The position numbers and the translations under genes are program-made. The notes under the pieces are model-generated. The model was not told the origin of the DNA. It saw only the letters and a program-made list of their open reading frames with translations, and did no database searches. Source: Neoceratodus forsteri (lineage: Eukaryota; Chordata; Ceratodontiformes; Ceratodontidae). Taken from it: a stretch of DNA of 64,000 bases. Shown here piece after piece: positions 45,607 to 55,599 of the stretch (position 1 is the first letter of the stretch; the number at the start of each line of letters is the position of its first letter). The stretch is from assembly GCA_016271365.2 (NCBI GenBank), contig JADMNL010000023.1, forward strand, positions 607,256,001 through 607,320,000, written 5' to 3'.

Positions 45607-48080
45607 TGGAGAACAATAGTCTGAGAAGGCAAAAGTCCATAAAACAATATGTACAAGTAAATTGTAGTTTGCAATACATACAATGCATACAATCAGTACT
45701 GTAGGAGTATCCTAGCGGCAACATACTGTATAAATAAATACTAGGATACCCACTGAGCACCTCACATATGGGGATGGAAGAGGAAGTGGGAATTATGTAG
45801 GGAGGAGGAGGAAAGAGCAGGATGCAGAGGAGGCAGGAGGAAGGAGGAGATACAAAGCAATGGGAGGCACTAACTTTATTTAGTGAGGATGGTGTCAGGT
45901 GCACCAAGGAGGCAACTACAGACAGGTAATGCCACAATCAGGGAAGCATTTACATGCTCCTTGATAGATCGTGAATGAAGTGTCATGAATGAGGCCAGGG
46001 AGATAGGGTGGGCCACCTTAAGAGTGTTGTAATTTATTCCACAATTGGGGTAGAGAGAAGCTTATAGAGGACCTACCAAATCTTGATTTAACCTTAGATA
46101 TGGATAAGGTGATATAAGTGGAGCTTCTTAATGCATACTTGCTTATTGTACATACGGATAGTCAGCTATGTACATAGGCAACTTCTTGTGATTACTCTTT
46201 AAATCCAGAAGGCAGCATTTCTTTGCCTTCTGAAAGTGAAAATGACCAGCTAACTAAGGTGTAGAGAGAGCAGTGATGCATAGAATATGGCACACCAGAG
46301 ATAAATCTTATGGCTCTATGGTACAGCACATCAAGTTTGGCTAATGCAGATGCAGGAGCTTGGCCATAAAGGAAGTTACCATAGTCCAGAATCGATAGGA
46401 AGGTGGACTGGACCAGCCTTTTTGTTTAGCATGCTGAGTCTGCAGGTGTTGGATTCTATAAAATAGGCCAAGTCTCTGCTTAAGCTTTTATTATTTTCTT
46501 GATGTGAGGAAGGAAGGAGATTAATGTCAATCCAGACCTCCAGATACTTTTAAATTGAGTATGAAGTCTAATGATTCACCTAGGAGAGCAGTAAGCTTGT
46601 ATGAATCCTAAGGTAGCAGGATTAGGGAGAGAGAAGCATCGCCTTAGTTTTCTTTGCTGCTCAAAAGAAGCTTCCTGTTCAGTAGATTTAATTAGAGCTG
46701 CTTGAACTCCTGCTGTAAGTCAGAGCAGGCTGATTCAGGGTAGGTCTGCTAATGTAAAGGACTGTATCATCTGCAAAAGATGAATATTTGCAGATTTTAA
46801 TCCTGAGTGGATACTATTAATGTAGAATGCAAGGAGCAGTGGTCTCAATATGAAGCCTTGTGGGACACCCCAGAGCAAGGGTTTCAGTGGCGAGAATTTC
46901 CTTTGCTTTTAACTGCTGAAGATGATCTATGAGGTAGTTTGAGAACCATCTCATGGAAGAGGGATCAAGGCCAATCACAGAGAGTATGCAAAAGCTAGGT
47001 CGTGCTCGACAGTGTCGAAAACCCGCTTTAAGTTCAGGAATACTACACATACAAAGTTTTTGTTATCCAGGGTGCCCCGCAAGTCATTAGTCACTTTCAC
47101 AAGGGTCAAAATTGTACTATGACATGGCCTAAATCCTGATTGCAGAGGAATAAGCAGATTAGAGGAGTCCAGGAACTTCCTAAGCTGTGTACTGACTATT
47201 TTCTACAACATTTTAGAAAATATAGGGAGTAGTGAAATGGGTCCCAGTAGTTATCCAGATCACTGGGATCATCAGATTTGTACAGAGGGATCACATGGCC
47301 AGTTTTCCAACTATGTGGGATATCACCTTACATAAGTGATGGGTTAAAGAGGTGCGTAATTGGCGCAGCCAGGATGTGATGACTAAATTTTAGGAAGTAT
47401 GGGTAAATTAAGTCTGCACCTGCACTCTTCCTACAATCCAGCTGTAAAATTAAGACCTCTACTTTTTTCAGAGATACAGGCTAAAGGCAAATGCTGTGGC
47501 ATTCACCGAGACGTTAGTGTCCAGTTTCGCTGGATCCTGTAGTCCAAGTTGAGAAAGAAGGTTACTGGCCGGGAAGTATCGAATGCAAGGCCTGCAGTGG
47601 TGAAGGGTTATTGAGAAGGTCAAGGATTGTATGTTTTCTGGTCACCATGGTGGAATCAGAAGTGATTTTACTAGGCAGAGAGTTAGAAGATGCATGACCT
47701 TCTATATCCTTGAGCGTTTTCCAGAATTTAGCAGAGCATCTGAGGAAGAGTCCAGTTCTGTGTGGAAATATTTTGTTTTAACCTCCGGACCATCTTCGTA
47801 CAGCGGTTCCTAACTGTCCTAAATGCTGTCCAGTCTGCCAAAGTTTTGGTTCTCTGAGCTTTTTCCATAGCGAATCTCTATAAAGCAGTGCAGCCTTCAA
47901 CTCTGCTGTAAACCAAATACATGACTTTTGTTTGTTCTGCTTTGAACCATGGGTGCATGCTTATCAATTACCCAGAGGACAATTTCCTGGAAGATATCAA
48001 ATGCAGCATACACCGTTTTGGCTAAATAGAAGTGCTACCACTTAAATGAGTTCTGAAGATACATAGGCAGACATGATTGC

Positions 48081-48639
48081 CTTAAAAGGACACTGTCAGA
48101 CCCTTCTGCACCATATTATTTCTAGTTAAAAATAGACTTTATAATTGCCTATTGCTTCTAAAATTCATTGATGTTGCTAGCTGTGTTGTCAGCTTTCTTC
48201 CATAGTAGAACTGAAATGCATGCTAATGTATAGTTATACTCAGCCTTTTTTGTTTCAAATCTTGATCTAGTCCTATTGCAGACTTCCTGAACATTAGAAG
48301 CACCCTTAAACAGTACAATGACTCACAATGCAATGGACTTCTGTACTCCCAATGCATAATTAGTGGCTAGACTGTGTTGAGGGTGTTGCCAAATCCAGGA
48401 AAGGTACAGGAGTTGATCAAGGAATGTGAACAAACATGTTTTTCTGTGGTAAGACCAGTATGGTGAGTGGTCTGTTTTCACTTTTAAAATAAAAAAAATA
48501 ATCAGAATCAAATTACTCACTATAGCGCAGTCTCTGCAGAATGTGAGCAATCATAATATGTGTTTTTAAACTTGTAACTCTTTGAGGCCTAACACGTTGA
48601 CATTGCCCTTAAATTCACTACTGTGCATGATGTGCATTA
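48081..48639. other. Spacer without recognised features
   Basis: AT-rich. May include the decayed 5' part of the preceding L2. No motif found. Confidence 0.3.
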
Positions 48640-49710
48640 TATATAGGATAAAGTATTGGGTGGTGTGTAATGAGAATTTTACACTCCCTAGGTGTTGGAT
48701 GCCACATAAACCCGAGAGCTTCACTGTCAGAGTTTATCTCGGCATCCAGCACTGAGTGGTGTGTAAATTTGAGTTTACACACTACCCCATATTTTATTTT
48801 GTATAATTGTTGGGTTTTGTTTTTCCACCTCAGCAATTATATAAAATAAACAGAAGTTGTCTCTGTGCAGCCACCGTCCAACTGAGTTTCATAAGGGTCA
48901 GCTGTCAGATGCGGTGCTACAAAACAAAAAGCTAGGTTTTTTTGGGGGTTGCTTGTTTGAGTAGCTGTTTGTTTCTTTCTTTTTTTAAATGTTTTAATTT
49001 ACCACCAAGTCAAGTGGCGGTCTGGTGGGTGGCAATGCAGAATAGTGGTGGCTGTGGCTGGGCATGCGTGAGTGAGGAAGCCAGGCGCATGTTTACCATA
49101 ATAAACACTCCTTTATTAAGAGCAATTATGCCACGGGTTTCCCATAGGAAAAAACAAAACCCATTAATTACATACAGATCAATCATGGGGTGGTGTGTTT
49201 AATGAGATTTTACACCCACCTTGAGTTGTCGGATGCTACATAAACCCTGAGAGCAAGGTTCAAGGGGTTTATTTAAGCATCAACACCGAGTAGTGTAAAA
49301 TCTCAAGTTTAACACACCACCCCATCTTTTATTTTATACAATTGCTGGAAAGCCTTTACTATATGAAATAAAATGGTCCGGTCGAGATGAAGCACTGTCT
49401 GCAGTCCCTGCCGACTGCAGTCTGTACTGCCAGTGGCTGTTGAAACTTTTTGTTTTAAGTTTAACCATGGGATTACATGTTTAATAAACTAACTCAACTA
49501 CTGAGAAGCATTTTTAGTGCACTTGACTTATCGCTGAATGATAAAGCGAGGCGGTCAACTTTTCAGCACTATGTACAGGAGAGAAGCGGTGGTAAGTGCA
49601 TGCGTGGAGCAGAGAAACCCAGCACATGTTTGCCGTTATAACCCATGGGCTATAATGGCGTAATTATAACCGTGTTTCCCTATGGAAGAAAAGGCTTCCC
49701 AGTTATTATA
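48640..49710. repeat. Tandem dimer, 531-bp unit with internal hairpin
   Basis: Two direct copies begin with a hairpin: arms 48658-48711/48733-48788 in copy 1 and 49187-49246/49267-49323 in copy 2. Copy starts are 531 bp apart. The hairpin arms share GGTGGTGTGT, TTTTACAC and GGATGC...ATAAAC. After each hairpin come TTTTATTTT(G)TATA(C/A)AATTG(T/C)TGG, a GCATGCGTG block, and a CATGTTTACC/CATGTTTGCC and CCCTATGG/CCCATAGG block. No protein was seen. A foldback transposon amplified in tandem, or a small satellite, is likely. Confidence 0.7.
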
Positions 49711-50431
49711 TACCAATTATGGTCATGGTATGGGGACATGCTGAACTGTAGGAGCTGTGCAATGCATGGAAGACTAATCACTGCAGATGCTAGGACAGAC
49801 CACTGACATGGAACATGAGCAATAAAGGTAGACAAATAAGACTCCCTGACCGCATACTGGTCTCATCAGCTTCTTGAGAGGCACGTGCACACAAACTCAC
49901 CACTTGCAAGCCATGACACCATTAGCCTGTGGAAGTGATGCTACTGCATGGCGACTGATGAAAGACAGTCATACATAGTGCCTGGCAACAATATTCTGCT
50001 ACAGGTGTCACACAGGAGTCCCCAGTGTGCAGGGTACTGGACTCTTCACAATATTTGACCCTTCCACCTTGACTGCCCAGCTTCCTGACTACCACAACTA
50101 TATCTGGGAGCTCATGTCCATAACAGGTTCCAAACCCACTTGGACCCTGATGATTGCAAGATGATTTTGTCTGACAGTTCCTTCCCTGACTCTGCCGTGT
50201 GGGCCACATGACATCATCAATCAGGTCATGGGGTATTCACAATGTTTCTCATGCATATGCATGATGTCAGTGCATTTCCCATCTCTGCAACTCTTGTACA
50301 GCAGCCAGCAGTGCATAGTGCAGTGTCCACTAACATACCCTGTGGGTTAGATGGTGCCAGCTAAGGTGGTAGCCTTGTTGGCCTTGCTGTCACCATGGAT
50401 GGTATTTCAGTGCCTGTGAATTTAGCACAAT
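49711..50431. other. Spacer without recognised features
   Basis: Unassigned sequence before the poly(A)-tailed retroposon. Short frames have no recognised domain. Confidence 0.35.
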
Positions 50432-50447
50432 AACTGCAACAGTCTAA

Positions 50448-51016
50448 GTTAGCCCGGTGGCACTGAGGGCTGAGGCGCTGGATGCCACATCTCACACCAA
50501 ACCGGTGACCCAGGTTTGGGAACAAGCCAGGGTTGCCATGGGTCAGCAGGGGTAAAGAGATTGAGCATCTGGAGGACTGCTCTCTTCTCGGGAGGTTGGG
50601 GAGATGACCGCTCAAGGAGTGACCTCTGCGGAGGCTGGAGGTTGCCAACAGCAGCATCGTGGCTTATGCCAGAGGGTGGAGCTACGGCAGTATGTTGCTT
50701 GACAGCTGGGCTCCACAGGGGCATAACAACAATAAACCCCCTCCACCATTTGATAGGTGAGCACCTCCACCCACGAACCACACTCCTGTAGTTGGGCATG
50801 GCTGTCCTCATACTGTCTTCTCCCGGCTGTTGCTCAACCTATAGAAAGAGCACCCTGGGTGGGGGCGGCTCTTCCTGGAGGGTAGACCCAGGGGAAGACC
50901 TGTGTCAGGGAGAGGAGACATCGGGTCACGCAAGGAGGTAGACTACGTGGTGTTGGGAGGTCGCTGGAGAGAATTCAGGGACACAAGGAGGGTGCAAAAA
51001 TATAATTGAAAAAAAA
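50448..51016 (+). mobile_element. Poly(A)-tailed SINE-like retroposon
   Basis: A 569-bp insertion flanked by perfect 16-bp direct repeats AACTGCAACAGTCTAA (50432-50447 and 51017-51032) and ending in an A-run (51009-51018). Its first 70 bp resemble a tRNA: GGTGGCACTGAGGGCTGAGGCGCTGGA is A-box-like, and GACCCAGGTTTGGGAAC is a degraded B box (about 50509). The remainder is GC-rich and unrecognised. The duplication and poly(A) are hallmarks of L1-type target-primed reverse transcription, whereas CR1 and L2 leave different ends. Confidence 0.75.
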
Positions 51017-51032
51017 AACTGCAACAGTCTAA

Positions 51033-52924
51033 CTGCATAAGGTTTAATAGCTGGTGTGGTTGAAATTATGTCCTTTAGATAACATTAGCTTTGAAGTAAA
51101 TACAGCATGTTGGAAACTGACATTTGTGGGCCTATATGGTTTCATGAAGCAGTTCACGTTGGTTAACATTTTTCAGTATATATTCCTCACAGCCGGTCAG
51201 CCTTAGTTTTTTTCTATGGTAGTATTTTTAGTCCTTTAACCACTTTAAAAATGTGTTTTATTCTTAAAGTTGTAACTCAGATCTATAATACATACAGCAG
51301 TCCAAGCAGTTTTAAAATCTCTCTTAAGGCCACTCTCCATCTATGAAAGCTGTATTCACAAAGTGGATACGTCAAGTTGGATTCTGTACTTGTTCAATGG
51401 TGACAAATAGCATTGTACTGTTACAACATACTTATCATGGTGGGCTTGGCAAAGAAACAAAAGCTTCTGAAAAATTAAAAACACATCTAGCCTTTGGAAT
51501 GGAAATGAGCCACAGGAAAAATTGACATCCTTTCAGCTTTTGTTTAGTCTTACTGCTGAATAGGTTATTTCAATTTTAGTATCATGAATTTCAGTTTTAA
51601 GGATTCTGCTTGCAATACTGTGTTTCCAAAATTCCTTAAGAACCATAGTTTAGCCAAGGGTTTACTGAAATGATACTAGCTGAGCCATGCATTTTCAACC
51701 TTTATTTCTGTTTTAATTTCAAATATGATTTAGGTATTTTTTATCTCACATGGTAGATAAGTCGACACAGCTTTACTCCATTTGAAAACTAAATACTGGG
51801 ATAAAATGTGACTAAAACCAGAGGTTTATCTCTTTATAGCTGATATTCTACAGTAGGTAATTTGTTACCAGGGTGATACAGACTGTCAGTAGTTGGTGCA
51901 ACATGAAATTATTTTGCAGGTGCCATGGGGTGTCTAACTACAGGGTTCAATCTCAAATCTTTGATTTTTATTTCAGGGGACTTTGCTGCAACATTCAAGC
52001 TAGTAATGGTACCTTCTGCAGTAATCATGGGCAGTTCAAGCATAGTTTAATCTAAAATACTGCAATTGGAAAATGGAATACTGGATGAATATTTCTATTT
52101 TCCTGCAGTCAAGAGGATTGACTAAATATCCACTGTGATATGGTTTTGTATAATGTTGCTATAAGTTAAAAGGGCACTGAGATGTGTCTGTTATGGTATA
52201 AGAGTTATCCTGTGAAAGGTGGAGCTCAAGGACCACAAAGTAAATATCAACACTTCTAACTGCCCTAACCTATACAGTAGCCTGTGATGATGGCAACTGT
52301 GATCGAGTGCTTTCAAAAGGGTGACTCAGTCACGGCCTGTGCACAGGGCAGAGAGGTGACGGATGGTGGGGTTTGCTAATATAGTGACAGGATGTCACTA
52401 TATGTACATTGCATGGGGGAGGACCACACCATGCAACAGGTGGAAGGGAGGGAGGCTTGTGGGGCATAGTTCGGTGGTGGGCTGTCAAGCTGACCATATG
52501 GTGTGGTGGGTTGGTGGCAGGCTAGGGTTGCGAGTGACAGGTTCAGTTCTGGCGCATGCTCGTTTTTGGCGCTGGTCTGGAATTTTTTCCGATTTTGCAC
52601 CCCCTCAACATGCACCCCCAGAGTTGAGAATCCTTTAATAATGGGGTGTGGTGGGTAGAAAATTCAAGCTCCAGTGCCCCTTTGCTGCCGCTGGGAGTAC
52701 ATCGCCAAATTGATTTTCGTGATGTACACTTGCTGTAATGGCAATCGCCTTGCAATCATCATTATCACATGGAACCACTATATAAATGATGCTTTATACA
52801 ATAAGAGACACATCTCAGTTCCCTATTAACTTATAAAACATTGGTAAATAAAAGAAACAATCAAAGACAAATATCTGAAACAAACACCTTTTATCTAAAA
52901 ATGAGTAGCAACAGGAATGTTCTT
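51033..52924. other. Unassigned sequence with one small hairpin
   Basis: AT-rich to 52250, then more GC-rich. ATATAGTGAC (52378-52387) pairs with GTCACTATAT (52393-52402) as a small hairpin. No gene evidence. Confidence 0.35.
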
Positions 52925-53265
52925 CTATCTGTGGCCTATTACAGATGTGGCAGAAAGAGCTGAGAACACGCATGGCTGTGCACTGGATTGGCTACTTTAT
53001 GCTGCCATGGTGATAATTAGTGGTATCACAGGATATGCTCAAAAAGGCTGGTTGATCACCCTTCTAGCTGGACTAATTTTGATTCCCTGTCAGGTAACAG
53101 AGCCCATTGTATGACAAATAACCCAGGAGATGTAAAGGTATCACTCCATGCTGTTTTCAGTGTGGCATTGGTAATGGGATTGAGGTACAAGTGGTACCCC
53201 AAAAGTTATGCCAACTAGACTAGTGGATAATCTCAGCATTTGTATGGTTTTCTGGCCGGTACTTG
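52925..53265 (+). pseudogene. TMEM14A: TMEM14-family processed pseudogene
   Basis: A compact, intronless stretch gives three frame-shifted pieces of a TMEM14 protein. The first runs LLYAAMVIISGITGYAQKGW and LITLLAGLIL. The second is NNPGDVKVSLHAVFSVALVM followed by GLRYKWYPKS. The third is MPTRLVDNLSICMVF. TMEM14 proteins are about 100-residue four-helix membrane proteins. The DVKVSL motif suggests TMEM14A, which is less certain than the family. The start is probably the ATG at 52972. A stop at 53112-53114, at least two frameshifts and the absence of introns indicate a retrocopy. No poly(A) or duplication was seen. Confidence 0.7.
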
Positions 53266-53539
53266 ATGTACTCCTACATTCCTTGAGCAGTCAACAGCCA
53301 CACCCTCTCATGCAGTTTCTCTGCAACACCTAAGGCTTTTACTGTGGATGATTAGTTTTAACTGAATGTGAATTCTTGCCTTTTCAATATGAATCAATCA
53401 AGACACAGATGCAGAATTCCAAACAGTACACAGGTCTACAGATGTTGAAATATGGCCATGAATGCATATTTTAGACCACTTGGAATGGTTTTCCTGACTA
53501 GTAAGTATTCTTATGTTCAGGATTAAAACTGGTGATTGA
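53266..53539. other. Spacer without recognised features
   Basis: Sequence between the pseudogene and a CR1 3' end. Nothing recognised. Confidence 0.3.
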
Positions 53540-53860
53540 GGTTGGAGAACATGAATGAGTACTCTGTCATGGCCAGAAGGGAGGGAATAGCATTGAGACC
53601 AATATGTTATTGAGGAGTCAACAGGGCAGACTGCAGAGATCTATTCATGAGCAATGGAAATACAGAAACCACAGTGGAAGGGTTGTGGGAGAGAGTTTAA
53701 AAGGATGCTAGGAAGTGCTTTTTCATGAGAGGGTAGTGGATGTCTGGAATACTCTAAGTCAGTGGTAAAATCTTAACCATTGATGGGTTGCAAGCATGGA
53801 TGTGACAGGCATATAGGGATAGTAAGACCTAAACATTTATATATCTAGGTTTATAGGCAA
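53540..53860 (+). mobile_element. CR1-like LINE 3' end fragment (+)
   Basis: Reads like the conserved end of CR1 ORF2 and its 3' UTR: KKDARKCFFMRG-like residues at 53700-53735, then GTAGTGGATGTCTGGAATAC. The last part is CATATAGGGATAGTAAGACC. Heavily 5' truncated. Confidence 0.55.
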
Positions 53861-54014
53861 AAATAAATGATTTTATTTTAAAATATTTGAATCCCCTCCT
53901 ACGTTTGAGGTGGAGGATGGAATAAGCCTGACAATCTTCATGAGAGCATACTGTAACTGTACACAGACAAAAGACCAGGGTCATGCAATATTTAAGATCC
54001 TGTGCTCTAACTGT

Positions 54015-54430
54015 GACTTATGGGGTTTATTTGATTAATTCAACAGTGTAAATCTATTATCTATATCTTGCTCAGAAGATAGTGAGTTCAAACCTCATAT
54101 CAGGGCATATGCCAGGCTGGTAACCAGTGCTGGCACTGTGTGGTGGTGGGGTGAAGCTGCTACACTGTTAGAGGTGGCATCCGTTTGGTAAGACACTAAA
54201 TTGACATTTCTTCTGCTCATTGCCATTGACTGTAAAGTTCAGTGAGACTATTAGAAAGAACAAGGAATAATCCCAGTGCTGTGTCCAATATCTCCCCTCA
54301 GTAACTCAGGTAGTAATCAACTTGCCCATGTCTGTGCATGAGATGAGCTGACACAAAATGACTATTGCTTTGCTTCTGTGCAATAACTGCAGTACCAGTA
54401 TCTAACTTAGTGATTTGTTTTCTGAAACTG
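54015..54430 (+). mobile_element. tRNA-derived SINE, decayed
   Basis: A B-box-like GAGTTCAAACCTC (54085-54097) follows CTCAGAAGATAG. Then come CCAGGCTGGTAACCAGTGCTGGC, a TTGGTAAGACACTAAA block and a GAATAATCCCAGTGCTGTGTCCAA block. This order matches a widespread ancient vertebrate SINE type with a conserved central region (a GAGACGTTAAACC-type motif). The A box is too degraded to place. Confidence 0.55.
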
Positions 54431-55599
54431 GTAACCAGGAAAGGTACACAGAGTCAAGATTCATTTCCAGGAGCAGCCAGGATGGAGTTGATCACAAATA
54501 GGAAGGGGCAAACAGTAAAGTGTAGATAGTATACAGGTAGCAAGTTCAGAAAACCAGCATGATGTATATCACAGTCAAAAGCTCCTTAGACTGTCTGGTA
54601 CAAGTATGGGAAACATAAACTATACATTGGTTATATATACAATATATACAGTACATGAACCTTGAATCAGAACTGGGGAAGTAGGGATGCTGGCCTTTTA
54701 TTTAGAGACTTCAGGGCTAAAGAGAGAGGACACAACAAAAGTGGAAACAGGTAGTAGGAAAAACCTAGGAGGAACAGAGGAGGCAACAAGTTAATAGAGA
54801 GGAAGGGGATATTAGGAAATGCCATTTCCAGTTGTAGGAACAAATATGAACTGAGGTTAAAGATCATGTGCAAAGGTTTTTGCATATTGTTAATAAAGCT
54901 TGAATTCAAGTTCCTGTGTTGTGATCAGAGTTTCCAGAAAATGTCATGTTGTTTGGTTTTGTGTTTTTTTAAATCAGCTTTTGTTAACTTGCTGTACAGT
55001 GGCTGAACACAGTGGAGTTATTTCTGTCTCTGTCAATCAGGCTTGGAGTGATGACATCATCTTGGACTACTGTAGCTTGCTGCTTCAGATTCCAGTCACA
55101 GCAGGCTACAGAGGTAATGGTTTGCTCTCCAGGTTTCTTACAAACTCAGTTTGTTGTTTATGTTTAGATAGAATAGCTTGAAATCTATTATTCTCTTCTT
55201 ATAAAAGTTGATAATTTGAGTTTCAATGCTGAATTGAAGTAGTGAAATCTTTCTGTCTAAGAGGTCAACTTGTCTGTATCACAGCTCTGAGTTCTTTCTC
55301 ATCAAAACTCTGATTTTTTCTACAGTAACTATATAACACAGGGTTGTTTAATGAATATAAAATAAATCTTAATGTTGTTCATTCATAGAAATAGTTTGCC
55401 CTTGATGTAGCCTTCATTAATACATTTATGTAAGAACTTTTTTCATGTCAGATTGACAAACAGGTGTCTGTCACACTCTACTATTTCAAACACATGTACT
55501 GTCTGAACTCACAAATTTCAGTTCTTTGGTTGTCTCTGTGTGAAAATGCATCATGTATGTGTATAAATAGGAACACTATATAGCATTCTGATGTACCAT
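54431..55599. other. Unassigned sequence, partly a shared unnamed repeat
   Basis: 54450-54620 resembles 28240-28420. The rest (to 55600) is AT-rich without gene evidence. Confidence 0.35.

Larger units (their letters stand above)
40895..48080 (-). mobile_element. L2-clade LINE (-), apparently split by a CR1
   Basis: The 3' tail (ATTG)n and UTR (ATTTAACCAGGCGAACTGG..., like the copy at 34645) occupy 40895-41065. L2 sequence resumes at 45607 and runs to about 48080. The RT near 47160-46850 reads LIPLQSGFRPCHSTILTLVK, FSVIGLDPSSMRWFSNYLID and a CPTRLHIE...APCILH remnant, in shifted frames. The fingers are near 47420-47220 and the linker with W/R-rich segments near 47990-47800. The piece at 45607 lacks its own tail. 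Its missing 3' end is what lies beyond the CR1, which supports one interrupted element. Decayed. Confidence 0.65.
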
